Assembly (NCBI GenBank): GCA_028282685.1
Contig: JANQHK010000035.1
Coordinates: 1 to 63,274 of the forward strand
Length of the DNA stretch: 63,274 bases
Reading direction: 5' to 3'
DNA from: Phycisphaeraceae bacterium
Lineage (GTDB): Bacteria > Planctomycetota > Phycisphaerae > Phycisphaerales > Zrk34
Shown: positions 37,521 to 46,485 of the stretch, one piece after another
Layout: the number at the start of each line of letters is the position of its first letter
Position numbering within the stretch: the stretch's first letter is position 1
Made by a program: the position numbers and the translations under genes
Notes under the pieces: model-generated
Database searches by the model: none
The model's input: the letters and a program-made list of their open reading frames with translations, nothing else
Told to the model about the DNA's origin: nothing

Positions 37521-38349
37521 CATGCACACCGTAAAACGCCGCGCAGGTTCGGCCAAGAATCGCACGTTGCTCGTCCGGTGACAGGGCGGTGATGTAGTCG
37601 ATCACGATGTGCATCACCGCTTCGTACGCGCCGCTGACGGTGCAGACCGGCCAATCCGAACCGATCATGCAGCGGCCCGGTCCGAAGGCCCCGATCACGG
37701 CATCGAGGTACGGCTGAAATGCATCCGGCGTCCACTGCCCCCAGCTTGCTTCGGTGACCATCCCGGACAATTTGCAGAAAACGTTCTCGCATTCAGCCAA
37801 CGCATGAAGATCTTCGCGCCAGGGTGACATCCGCCCCTCGACAATGCTTGGTTTGGCGATGTGATCGACCACGAACTTCTGTTCGGGAAAGCGTCGCACC
37901 AATGCTGTTGCGGGCTGAATGTGCTGCGGCTTGAGAAGCAGATCGTAGGTCAGCCCGTGGCGCGCGAGCTTGATGATGGCGTGCACGTGCACATCGCTGA
38001 GCGCGTATTGCACATCGGGCATGTCGTGAATCAACTCGCGCACGCCCACCAGCTTCGGATGCGCAGCGAAGTGTTCGAGTTGAGCATCGAGTTGCTCGGA
38101 TGCGAAGTCCACCCAGCCGACCACGCCCCGGATGAATTCATTTTCGTCCGCCAGCGCAAGCAGCCATTCGGTTTCGACCGTCATTTGCCGGGCCTGCACG
38201 GCGATCGTCCCGTCAAAGTCGATCGCATTGAGCGGCGGCTTCAGGTCCGCGGGCAGAAAATCGCGGCGCAGCGTACCGAACGGCTGCGTCATCCAGACAT
38301 AATCGCGATCGTTGTAGACCCAGAAGTGCTGGTGCGAATCGATGTTCAC
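37507..38349 (-). CDS. amidohydrolase 2 family protein (lactonase-like)
   Basis: A 280-residue metal-dependent TIM-barrel hydrolase of the COG3618 type, to which L-fuconolactonase and related sugar lactonases belong. The opening DSHQHFW holds the first metal ligands, and VVDHIAKP, FCKLSGMV and MIGSDWPVC are the later conserved segments; the Asp in GSDWP is the catalytic one. The start is taken as GTG at 38349, which places DSHQHFW at residue 4 as in relatives; the frame is open further upstream but without likely protein. It lies beside a Gfo/Idh/MocA oxidoreductase, a common pairing in sugar breakdown. The substrate is unknown. Confidence 0.82.
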   Translation of the reverse strand: MNIDSHQHFWVYNDRDYVWMTQPFGTLRRDFLPADLKPPLNAIDFDGTIAVQARQMTVETEWLLALADENEFIRGVVGWVDFASEQLDAQLEHFAAHPKLVGVRELIHDMPDVQYALSDVHVHAIIKLARHGLTYDLLLKPQHIQPATALVRRFPEQKFVVDHIAKPSIVEGRMSPWREDLHALAECENVFCKLSGMVTEASWGQWTPDAFQPYLDAVIGAFGPGRCMIGSDWPVCTVSGAYEAVMHIVIDYITALSPDEQRAILGRTCAAFYGVHEKPR

Positions 38350-38501
38350 GAGTGCGCCCGTGGCTTGCGGTCTGTCGCCGTTTGGCGCGGGACATTGCGA
38401 AACAGATTGAACAAACGCGCCATGATGTGCTCCGACGTGGTGTGCCTCACCGGAGAATTTCATCGGCCCATTTGCACGATGGGCTGAATTTTTGACCCCG
38501 G

Positions 38502-39971
38502 TCAAACCCGTTCCGGTATGACAAACGGCTCCCGGTAATTTTCCCGGACCAGTGGGTTCGCCCGGTCGGCATGGTCGCCGGTGAAGCGCTCGGTCTTCGG
38601 ATCGAAGGTGACCCAGGGCCCGAGGGTCGGTTTGTCGATTTTGAGATCGATGCCGTTTTTCTCGAGGTGTTCGGTCATTTGTTTGAATGTTTCCGCTGCT
38701 TCTTCGCAACCGCTGATGCGCTCGGCGATCTGATCGGCTGTGACCTGTTGGCCGATGCGGAAACTGTTGTTGCCCATGTGGAGCATCACGGCGGCAAGAT
38801 GTCCCTGTTCGACGTCGGCGTTGAGATCGTTGTGGTTTCGACTCTTGCAGGCGTCGAAGAAGTTACGCATGTGCGCCCCGCCGCCGTCGCCCTTGATCTT
38901 TCGGATTTCGTTGCCATCGTTGTCGTAGACTTTTCCCCCGCCGCGCGTCACGGCGAAGAAACCGTTTTCGCACTTGACGATGTTGGTGAAGCGGTGGTTG
39001 CGATTGAAGCGCGAATAGACGCTGGAGCTTTTGCGCGTCGAGCTGAAGGGCAGGTTGCGATTGCTGGCGATGATCGGCGCCTTCCAGTCCCACCAGATCG
39101 ATTGGGTGTTCGGTGTCTCGGCGTCGTCGTCGTAACCGAAGCGCCCGCCGAACGCCATGGCGCGCGTCGGTATGTTGCCGTTCATCTGCATCACGTGATG
39201 CACATCGTCGATGTTGTGGACGACGCGGTTGCCCATGTCACCGTTGCCGTAATCCCAGAACCAGTGCCAGTCGTAATGCAGTTTCTGGCGCATCATGGGA
39301 TCGGGCCGGCGCGGTCCGCACCACAGGTCGTATATCTTGGGATCGACCGGCGTTGGCGTGGTCGTCCTGCCGATGGGCATGCGATGAGCGAACCACAGGG
39401 CGTGGATCCACTGCACCTCGCCCAACTCTTTGGCCGCGATGGCGTGCTTGAGTTCGATCAAGGCGGGGTCCGACCGCTGCTGCGTGCCGATCTGCACCAT
39501 CCGCTTGTATTTGCGGGCGGCCTCGACCATCTTCCGCCCTTCCCAGATGCTGTGGCTGGCCGGCTTCTCGATAAACACATCCTTGCCCGCCTGGCAGGAC
39601 AGAATCGTCCCCAAGGCATGCCAGTGGTTGGGCGTGGCGATGATCACCGCGTCTACGTCCTTCATTTCCAGCAGTTTACGAAAATCCTGGTGTTTGGCGA
39701 CCGGGTGATCCAACTTGTCCGCTTTATTCATGTGGAACGGATCGCAATCGCTGACGGCGATCACCCGGGCCCCGGATTTTTCCGCCCAGTCCAGGTGGCT
39801 ACCCTTGATGCTCTTATGTCCACCTCCGCCGCGGCCTCCCAAGCCGATCACACCCACATTCAGTCGCTCGTTGGCCCCCAGCACCTGTGCGGTGGGCAGC
39901 AGCAGCGTGGAAGCACCGGCGGCGACGGAGCCGGCGAGAAAATGACGACGGGTCAGCGGATGGTTTTTCAT
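38502..39971 (-). CDS. Tat-exported Gfo/Idh/MocA family oxidoreductase
   Basis: A 489-residue NAD(P)-dependent oxidoreductase with a twin-arginine signal (RRHFLAGSVAAGASTLLL, residues 8-25) and predicted export. The Rossmann motif is NVGVIGLGGRGGGG, followed by VIAVSDCD, VDAVIIATPNHWHA and the EKPASHS motif, whose Lys acts in catalysis. The C-terminal domain (IWWDWKAPIIASNRN and after) is typical of planctomycete relatives, which often number dozens per genome. It may act on sugars near the lactonase gene. The ATG at 39971 fits the Tat signal; a GTG six codons upstream is possible. Confidence 0.92.
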   Translation of the reverse strand: MKNHPLTRRHFLAGSVAAGASTLLLPTAQVLGANERLNVGVIGLGGRGGGGHKSIKGSHLDWAEKSGARVIAVSDCDPFHMNKADKLDHPVAKHQDFRKLLEMKDVDAVIIATPNHWHALGTILSCQAGKDVFIEKPASHSIWEGRKMVEAARKYKRMVQIGTQQRSDPALIELKHAIAAKELGEVQWIHALWFAHRMPIGRTTTPTPVDPKIYDLWCGPRRPDPMMRQKLHYDWHWFWDYGNGDMGNRVVHNIDDVHHVMQMNGNIPTRAMAFGGRFGYDDDAETPNTQSIWWDWKAPIIASNRNLPFSSTRKSSSVYSRFNRNHRFTNIVKCENGFFAVTRGGGKVYDNDGNEIRKIKGDGGGAHMRNFFDACKSRNHNDLNADVEQGHLAAVMLHMGNNSFRIGQQVTADQIAERISGCEEAAETFKQMTEHLEKNGIDLKIDKPTLGPWVTFDPKTERFTGDHADRANPLVRENYREPFVIPERV

Positions 39972-40036
39972 GCCATTAATCCGAATCACGGGGCTTTGAA
40001 CAAGTTTCCTATTAACTGTATTTATTCACTAAGACG

Positions 40037-40042
40037 TATAAT
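40037..40042 (+). promoter_or_regulatory. candidate -10 box upstream of the ECF sigma operon
   Basis: TATAAT lies in the 247-base gap between divergent genes and 177 bases before the sigma gene. No clear -35 is seen. It may instead belong to an unseen leader. Confidence 0.3.
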
Positions 40043-40218
40043 CCTCTGCGACTGGTTCGTCAACGCTCACGCAAAACGCTTTACTAATTGCGCACAGAGA
40101 GTTGCTGGATCGGGGCAAACCTTGGAAAGGTATTGCGCGTAAAATTTCAATCGGATTCTGAACACGCATGCGACGGTTGCGTGTGTACCAATGAACGAAC
40201 GTCAGTAAGGAACGGGCA

Positions 40219-40713
40219 TTGGCCGACGACCTGGGACAGCTCTACCGCAGGCATCGCCAGGGCCTGTTCACACTGGCGTTATCGGTCACCGGCAATGCCG
40301 AACAGGCCGAGGATGCCGTGCACGATGCCATCGCCCGCCTCTGCAAGCGGGAGCGACTGGGCGTTGAAGATCCGACGGCTTACCTGTTTCGCAGCGTCCG
40401 AAATGCGGCGCTCGACCAGATCCGAAAGCGCCGCACGAAATTACGATCGGCCGAATCCATTTTCGATCATACCTTGGCCGATCCCGACCGAAAGCAGGCC
40501 ACCGACCTCGAACGTCAGGAGCAGACCGAACGGGTTCAACAGGCACTGGATGACTTGCCCGAACCGCAGCGGCAGATCGTCATCATGAAAATCTACGGTG
40601 AGTTGACATTCCGACAAATCGCCGAAGCCCTGGATACGCCGCTGTCCACCGTGGCCAGCCGTTATCAGCAGGCCCTGCTGGCCTTGCGCCAACCCATGGA
40701 GTCGCTGGTTTGA
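40219..40713 (+). CDS. ECF-type sigma-70 factor
   Basis: A 164-residue extracytoplasmic-function-type sigma factor with region 2 (about 8-72: YRRHRQGLFTLALSVTGNAEQAEDAVHDAIARL, YLFRSVRNAALDQIRK) and region 4 (about 110-158: LPEPQRQIVIMKIYGELTFRQIAEALDTPLSTVASRYQQAL). It selects a special set of promoters. The start is TTG at 40219 with AAGGAA 6 bases upstream. It overlaps the next gene by 4 bases, an anti-sigma-like membrane protein. This gene order is typical for a sigma factor with its regulator. Confidence 0.88.
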   Translation: MADDLGQLYRRHRQGLFTLALSVTGNAEQAEDAVHDAIARLCKRERLGVEDPTAYLFRSVRNAALDQIRKRRTKLRSAESIFDHTLADPDRKQATDLERQEQTERVQQALDDLPEPQRQIVIMKIYGELTFRQIAEALDTPLSTVASRYQQALLALRQPMESLV

Positions 40714-41189
40714 ACACACGGCACGAACCATCCGGGCGCATTGATCCGATCGAGCGGGTTCTGGCCGATCAGCCGTTGCGGCAACCCGGCGACCAGCTCG
40801 ACCGGCGCATCGACGCGCTGCTCGAGGGCAAAAAGGCCCGCCCCGTCGTGGCGCGTATCGGCCCGATGATCAGTCTCGTTGGCGCGACGGCGGCGATGAT
40901 CGCCCTGGCCCTGTTGATCCACTACACCCTGCCGGGCAATCCGGATTCCGGTGGGAACGTTCCGGGCGGAATCGTTGAGGCCGAACCCGATCCGGCGCTG
41001 GAAATCGAGCGGCGTTGGGCGGTGCTCGAGCCCGGGCGCATCATGATCACCGAAGATCGCCGCGCCGTTCAGCCGATGCGATACCGCACGGTGCGCCAGA
41101 CCCGCTGGGTCGATCCGCAGGAGAACGTGGAATACGAGTTGACCGTTCCTCAGGAGCGCGTGTTGCTGTTACCGATTCGCGTGGATTGA
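40710..41189 (+). CDS. bitopic membrane protein, putative anti-sigma factor
   Basis: A 159-residue protein with a cytoplasmic N-terminal 50 residues, one membrane helix (about 52-71: MISLVGATAAMIALALLIHY) and a periplasmic tail of about 85 residues with a small domain (RWAVLEPGRIMITED, RYRTVRQTRWVDPQ, VEYELTVPQERVLLLPI). The start is TTG, overlapping the sigma factor stop. It has no zinc motif of the usual ZAS anti-sigma type. Position and topology suggest it holds the sigma factor at the membrane; this is inference from context. Confidence 0.6.
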   Translation: MNTRHEPSGRIDPIERVLADQPLRQPGDQLDRRIDALLEGKKARPVVARIGPMISLVGATAAMIALALLIHYTLPGNPDSGGNVPGGIVEAEPDPALEIERRWAVLEPGRIMITEDRRAVQPMRYRTVRQTRWVDPQENVEYELTVPQERVLLLPIRVD

Positions 41190-41226
41190 TTTCATCACAG
41201 GATTTGCATTGGAAAGGTCGAACACG

Positions 41227-42420
41227 ATGAATGACTCACACTCCATTCTTTGGGCATTGCCGTTACTTTGTCTGATGGTCGCCGGCCCGGCGATCGCACA
41301 GGAAGATGCCCCAGCCAAGATCAAGGCAGAGCGTGTGACTGTCAACACACAGGATGTCGAGGGTAACCCGATTCAAATTGACGCTTCGGGTGGGGTGGAA
41401 GTCGAAGTGCCGAAACAGCAGGAAAAAGCGCAGGAAGTGGCCGAGCAGGTGGCATTTCTGGGCGTCGGGACGCAAGCGGTGCCGCAGGAGGTGCGGGCGC
41501 AGGTGGACCTGCCGCGCCATGCGGGATTGAGCGTGGTCACGGTCATGCCCGATTCCCCCGCGGCCTCTGTCGGTCTGGCCGAGCACGACATCCTGACCAA
41601 GATCGACGACCAGTGGATCATCAATCCTCCGCAGTTTCAGGCGCTGATCCGCATGCACGATCCCGGCGACACCCTAACCCTCACTTACCTGCGCAAGGGC
41701 AAGTCCAACCGGGTCAAGGTGGCCTTGGGCGGCCGTCCGGTCGAAGCGCCGCAGCAAACGATTTTTGGCCGGTGGGTCGAAAACGCGGAGCCGGTCGTCA
41801 TCTCCGTGCCCAGCTATCCCCATTTGCGCAAGCGCTATCAGAAACTTCTGGAGGAACTTCAGAAGTCGCTGCCGGATAAAGAGCAAATCAAGCAGAAAAC
41901 CGGGCAGATATCCGAAGATGTCCAGAAGCGGATCGACATGCTGCAGGACCGCATCCGTGAAATTCAAAAGGAGATGGGCATCGATGTGGACGCGCCCGAC
42001 CGGCAGGCCGGCGTGCGACCGAACGTTCCCCATGACGGCGCCCTCACCGCTTCGCAACTGGTCATGCGCAAGAGCGACGATCAGCACCGCATCACCCTGA
42101 CCGTCCGCGACGATATCGACAAACACCTGCACGTTGAGGACGCCCGGGGCAAACTGATTTTTGACGGATTGATCAACACGCCCGAGGAACGGCAGGCCGT
42201 CCCCGAGGACATCATGGCCAAGGTGGAGAAGATGGAACAAAACGCCAGTTCGCACGTGCGGATTCGCATCCACGGCCGGCGGAAAGCGCCTGCCCCCGCG
42301 GCCCAGCCCGAAGCGGCGCCCCAAGCACCCGCCCCGCCCGACGCCAGCCCCCCGGCCGATCCGGATGCTCCCGCCGCGGAAAAACCCCGCCCGGTGCAGC
42401 CCAAGGGCCCGATGATCTGA
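41227..42420 (+). CDS. secreted PDZ-domain protein
   Basis: A 397-residue exported protein: signal peptide 1-24 (cut after AIA), a PDZ domain (about 75-165: FLGVGTQAVPQEV, GLSVVTVMPDSPAASVGLAEHDILTKID), a helical stretch (about 195-250), and a Pro/Ala-rich tail. It has no protease triad. GGAAAGG lies about 8 bases before the ATG at 41227. It is the third gene of the sigma/membrane protein unit and may sense or bind unfolded C-termini in the periplasm, like a RseB/DegS-style sensor without protease. That role is inference. Confidence 0.75.
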   Translation: MNDSHSILWALPLLCLMVAGPAIAQEDAPAKIKAERVTVNTQDVEGNPIQIDASGGVEVEVPKQQEKAQEVAEQVAFLGVGTQAVPQEVRAQVDLPRHAGLSVVTVMPDSPAASVGLAEHDILTKIDDQWIINPPQFQALIRMHDPGDTLTLTYLRKGKSNRVKVALGGRPVEAPQQTIFGRWVENAEPVVISVPSYPHLRKRYQKLLEELQKSLPDKEQIKQKTGQISEDVQKRIDMLQDRIREIQKEMGIDVDAPDRQAGVRPNVPHDGALTASQLVMRKSDDQHRITLTVRDDIDKHLHVEDARGKLIFDGLINTPEERQAVPEDIMAKVEKMEQNASSHVRIRIHGRRKAPAPAAQPEAAPQAPAPPDASPPADPDAPAAEKPRPVQPKGPMI

Positions 42421-42455
42421 AACCTTCATCCCGTGCTGTCCAAGGGTTGGTTTGC

Positions 42456-42479
42456 GAGCGGTCGAAAGGCCGCTCTTTT
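42456..42479 (+). terminator. short hairpin terminator
   Basis: GAGCGG (42456-42461) pairs with CCGCTC (42470-42475), followed by TTTT. It ends the sigma operon. Confidence 0.7.
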
Positions 42480-42499
42480 CTTATGGTGTCATTTCATTC

Positions 42500-42529
42500 T
42501 TGCCCGGAGCGGGGGCTTTCAACTATAAT
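42500..42529 (+). promoter_or_regulatory. sigma-70-type promoter of sppA
   Basis: TTGCCC (42500-42505) and a consensus TATAAT (42524-42529) are 18 bases apart, 51 bases before the sppA start. Confidence 0.6.
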
Positions 42530-42580
42530 CGACCAAGCGACCCGCCGGATTCCCCCCGCCTGCCTTACCCGGTGATCAAC

Positions 42581-43657
42581 ATGGATCAAACCGAATCTCC
42601 CAGGCCGCCCGTTACGCAACCCCCCGTTTATCCATCCGCGCCCGTGCCGCTGCGCAAATCACCCGGCGTCTTCCAGCTGGCCACCAAACTGTTCTTCGCG
42701 GTGATCATCATTTTGTCGATCTTCGGGCTGGGCTTGTATGTCGGGATCATTCTTTCGGTCTCGAGCGGGAGTTCGGCGGCCAGCCAGGTGCAGATGACCC
42801 GCTACAGCCCCGGCGAGGGCGAGCAACGCATCGTCATCATTCCTTTGGAAGGGATGACCGACAATCAGCAAACCGTATTCGTGCGTCATTGTGTCGACCA
42901 CCTGATCGCCAACCGTGAAAAGTTGCAGATTGCCGCGGTTGTGCTGCGCGTCGATTCGCCCGGCGGCCCGGTGTCCCCGGCCGACCAGACCCACCATCAC
43001 CTCAAACGCCTCAAGGAGGAGACCGATCTGCCGGTGATCGCCAGCTATGGCTCCGTCGCCGCCAGCGGCGGGTATTACATCAGTTGTCTGGCCGACCACA
43101 TTATCGCCGAGCCGACCACCATCACCGGTTCGATCGGCGTGATCGCCAACGTGATGACGTTCGGCGGCACGATGGACAAGCTTGGCGTGACCCCGCAGGT
43201 CCGCCAGGCCACCACCTCGCCGGACAAGGAACGCGGCAACAACATGTTCCGCCAGTGGGATGAGGATGACTGGGCTGTGGTCCAGCCCATGCTCGATGAA
43301 ATGCACGCGCGCTTCATCGAGGTGGTGAAAGAGGGGCGTTCCGACGTGCTCGACACTCCGGAAAAACTGAAAGCCGCGACGACCGGCTTGGCCTATCTCG
43401 GGGCGGAGGCGGTCGAGATGGGGCTGGTCGACCGGGTCGGCTATCTCGACGATGCCCTTGCGGAGGCGCGGAGTCGCGCCGGGATAAGTGACGATTCGCC
43501 CGTATCGATCTACCGACTCAAGCCCACCGTGATGCAGCAGTTGTTCGGCGCCTCGGCCGCTTCACCCCAACCCCGCATCGACTTGAGCCCGCGTACGCTG
43601 CGCGACGCCATGGAAGAGTTTTCCGTCCCCCGCCTGATGTACTTGTACCAGCCCTGA
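42581..43657 (+). CDS. sppA: signal peptide peptidase SppA-type serine protease
   Basis: A 358-residue membrane protease of the S49 family. A membrane helix lies at about residues 33-55 (LFFAVIIILSIFGLGLYVGIIL). The catalytic Ser162 sits in SVAASGGYYIS and the likely base is Lys216 (PDKERGN), spaced as in Bacillus SppA. VVLRVDSPGGPV and TTITGSIGVIA are the other conserved parts. It cleaves leftover signal peptides in the membrane. A -10/-35 pair lies upstream, and the start has no clear Shine-Dalgarno. It is a single-domain SppA, shorter than the doubled E. coli form. Confidence 0.9.
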   Translation: MDQTESPRPPVTQPPVYPSAPVPLRKSPGVFQLATKLFFAVIIILSIFGLGLYVGIILSVSSGSSAASQVQMTRYSPGEGEQRIVIIPLEGMTDNQQTVFVRHCVDHLIANREKLQIAAVVLRVDSPGGPVSPADQTHHHLKRLKEETDLPVIASYGSVAASGGYYISCLADHIIAEPTTITGSIGVIANVMTFGGTMDKLGVTPQVRQATTSPDKERGNNMFRQWDEDDWAVVQPMLDEMHARFIEVVKEGRSDVLDTPEKLKAATTGLAYLGAEAVEMGLVDRVGYLDDALAEARSRAGISDDSPVSIYRLKPTVMQQLFGASAASPQPRIDLSPRTLRDAMEEFSVPRLMYLYQP

Positions 43658-43746
43658 TCTGCGCCGTGAGACGGTGCGATGCGTAACGAAACCCACGATG
43701 AGCAGACCGAACGATCCCAACCCCGACGTGTGATTGGAGCCATGTC

Positions 43747-46059
43747 ATGCAACGCCTGGTATTTCTTCTCGTGATAGTCGGCCTGTCCCTGACTTGGGCT
43801 CAGCCCGCCTCCGCGGTGACCGACCAGGAGGTTCGCCAGGCCATCGCCCGGCTGGTCAAGCAGTTATATGGCCAGCAGAATCAGGCCGGCAACTGGGACA
43901 CCGGCGGGGCCAATCCCAATGCCGAAGGAGTCCAGGCCAATTTCTACGGCGGCCCGACAGCTCTGGTGCTCTACGCTCTGCTATCGGCCGGGGAACAGTG
44001 GCAAAAGAATCCTCCCATGCTCACCGCGCTGGAGCACCTGAAGAAAATCAACCCCACCAAAAATTTCAACGGTTCTTATGCACGCGGCGTCGATGCCCAC
44101 GTCTGGGCCAAGCTGCCCGGCAGTCAGTTCGGCAAGTACCTGGAAAAGGACTACTACTGGCTGGAAAACAGCATCGACATGCAGAAGGGCGGTTACGCCT
44201 ATACCCCCGGCCACAACCACTACGATAACTCGATCACGCAGTACGCCGTTCTGGGCATGTGGGAAGCGGCCAAACGCGGCCATGCCCCGGGCGAGGACTA
44301 TTGGCTTGCCGTGGAAAAACGCATGCTCCGCATGCAGAATCCGGACGGCGGCTGGAATTACAACGGCAACGGCGCCTCGTACGGCTCCATGACCACCTCC
44401 GGCCTGGCCCTGCTCTATATCACGCTCGACTACGCGCATGCCCAGAAGTTTGTCCAGACCGGACAGACCGACAACCATAAAACCATGCAGGCCATCATGA
44501 AGGGCGTGAATTGGATGCACAAAAACTATTCCCCGAACCAGAACCCCGGTAAAAATGGTCACTACGCCTACTACATGGTCGGCGTGGAGCGCGTGGGGCT
44601 GGCCGGGGGCTGGAAATACTTCGGCGGTAAAGACTGGTACCGCACCGGCGCCGAGGTGATGGTCCGGGGCGGTGGCGGTGGCGGCGGCGACGGTGGGAAG
44701 ACGACCGATGTGGCCTTCCGACTTATCTTCCTCTCGCGCGGTCGCGTGCCGGTCCTGATCAATAAACTCCAAATCAAGGACTATGCCTGGAACAATCGTC
44801 CCTTTGATGTGTCCAATCTCACCCGCTGGGCTTCCGATGAAATCGAACGATCGGTCAACTGGCAGGTCGTTCCCGTCGAGACCAAGCCGCAGGAATGGCT
44901 GGATGCGCCGCTGCTGTGGATATCCGGCCACGAGGCGCTGAACCTCAGCAATGAGCAGAAAGCGAAACTGCTGACCTACGTGGCGCTGGGCGGAACGATT
45001 ATCACCCACGCCGATACCGGTTCTTCCAAGTTCTCCAACTCCGTCAAGGAACTCTGCTACGAACTGTGGCCCCAATACACACTGACGCCGGTTCCGGGCG
45101 ACGATTGGATCTACAACATCAACTACAAGGTGGGTCGTCCCACCGGCTTCAGCAGCGTGCATAACGGCGTACGCCACCTGCTGGTCCACGTCAACAAGGA
45201 TGTCGGCGGCGACCTGCAAACCTACAACACCCGCAACATGGACGCCTGGCAGACGCTGGTCAACATTTATCACTACGCCACCGAGCGAGGCAACATCCGT
45301 CCCCGTCTCGATACCCACTACGAGTATCGCAGGAATGCCGGCGGCAAAACCATACGTGTGGCGCAGGGCAAATATAAGGGCAACTGGAATCCCGAGCCCG
45401 GCGGTTGGCTCAACCAGGACGTCTTTCTCTACAACCGCAAGAACGTCGGAGCCAAAGTCGAGCAAACCGAGTTGATCGATCTGCCGGACAGCGGTGTGGC
45501 GTTAGCCCACGTCACCGGCACGGCGGCGCATGTCTTCTCTACCGAGGAAATCAACGCCATCAAGCAGTATGTGTCGGATGGCGGGGTGATGTTGTTCGAG
45601 TCGGCGGGGGGGCAGTTGGAGTTCACCCAGTCGGTGCAGAAGATGCTGGCCCAGCTCTATCCCGACAAGCCGATCAAACCGCTCAGCCGCAGTGCCGACG
45701 TGATATCGGGCCAAGGGTTCGGCGGATTCAACTGCACCCGTGTCGATTACCGTGCCTTCTTCAAGATGCGCGGGGCGATGAGCACCACACCGCTGCTGCA
45801 GGCGATGGAGTTCGACGGCCATCCGCGCATTCTGATTTCCAACGAGGATTTGTCGGCAGGCATGGTCAATCAGCCCATGTGGGGCGTGTTCGGCTACGAC
45901 AGCGAATCCGCCCGAAAGCTGATGGGCAACATCGCTCTCTGGGCCGAGCGGGTCAATCCTACCCGGCAACCCGCCGCCGAGGGGACTGATGCCGAGGGCG
46001 AAGGCGATGCCGATGAAGAGGGTGATTTGACTGTTCCGGAGGCAGACGAAGCGAATTGA
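43747..46059 (+). CDS. secreted prenyltransferase/squalene-cyclase-like plus DUF4159 protein
   Basis: A 770-residue exported protein with signal peptide 1-23. Residues about 25-300 form an alpha/alpha-toroid of the prenyltransferase and squalene-oxidase repeat type (YGGPTALVLYALLSAG; DNSITQYAVLGMWEAAKRG; MQNPDGGWNYNG). A Gly-rich linker (GGGGGGGDGG) leads to a C-terminal DUF4159 domain (about 320-750), related to the class I glutamine amidotransferase/Rossmann-like fold, with LLWISGHEALNLS and GGVMLFESAGG. This pairing is typical of Phycisphaerae and other planctomycetes; its function is unknown. It is not a true squalene cyclase: no DxDD motif is seen. Confidence 0.85.
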   Translation: MQRLVFLLVIVGLSLTWAQPASAVTDQEVRQAIARLVKQLYGQQNQAGNWDTGGANPNAEGVQANFYGGPTALVLYALLSAGEQWQKNPPMLTALEHLKKINPTKNFNGSYARGVDAHVWAKLPGSQFGKYLEKDYYWLENSIDMQKGGYAYTPGHNHYDNSITQYAVLGMWEAAKRGHAPGEDYWLAVEKRMLRMQNPDGGWNYNGNGASYGSMTTSGLALLYITLDYAHAQKFVQTGQTDNHKTMQAIMKGVNWMHKNYSPNQNPGKNGHYAYYMVGVERVGLAGGWKYFGGKDWYRTGAEVMVRGGGGGGGDGGKTTDVAFRLIFLSRGRVPVLINKLQIKDYAWNNRPFDVSNLTRWASDEIERSVNWQVVPVETKPQEWLDAPLLWISGHEALNLSNEQKAKLLTYVALGGTIITHADTGSSKFSNSVKELCYELWPQYTLTPVPGDDWIYNINYKVGRPTGFSSVHNGVRHLLVHVNKDVGGDLQTYNTRNMDAWQTLVNIYHYATERGNIRPRLDTHYEYRRNAGGKTIRVAQGKYKGNWNPEPGGWLNQDVFLYNRKNVGAKVEQTELIDLPDSGVALAHVTGTAAHVFSTEEINAIKQYVSDGGVMLFESAGGQLEFTQSVQKMLAQLYPDKPIKPLSRSADVISGQGFGGFNCTRVDYRAFFKMRGAMSTTPLLQAMEFDGHPRILISNEDLSAGMVNQPMWGVFGYDSESARKLMGNIALWAERVNPTRQPAAEGTDAEGEGDADEEGDLTVPEADEAN

Positions 46060-46485
46060 AACTCGATCTCAACAATGCCTGGTCTGGTCAAGTCGTAATG
46101 TGCTGTTTGGCCGGACCGGCGTTTACAGGGCATTTCAGTTTTGGTGATCAAAGGGCGGCAATGCATATCGTAAAAATGCGTTATTGGGCTTTTAAAGGAC
46201 CTTCAGGGCGGTTTGAGCGATGATGGCAAAATGGGGCTTGAAATTCTTGATTAAATCATTACAGTTCCGCTTTCCCTCGATCCGATCTACGGATTTAAGC
46301 GGACTGGCGCTGCGCGCCGTGGCCGCAGGATGGCCGGATGAGTTTATCCACCGGCCGGGGTATGAAGGATTGACATGACCAAGCGCGTTATTTAGCTTGG
46401 TTTGCTAAAAGAAGGTTAGCGGGTTCCTAGGATGGGGCCTGTTAAAGGGTGACCGACACAGTTGTCTTGTAAAGGAGACGCACGC
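46060..46485. other. intergenic region upstream of the porin gene
   Basis: A 426-base AT-richer stretch with no convincing gene. It contains TTGACA at 46370-46375 without a well-spaced -10, a small hairpin (TTAGC/GCTAA at about 46392-46408) and the Shine-Dalgarno AAAGGAG (46471-46477) for the porin. Confidence 0.45.

Noticed and set aside
43747-44700. Squalene-hopene cyclase
   Set aside because: The toroid repeats are there but the catalytic DxDD motif is not, and the protein is exported with a DUF4159 tail.
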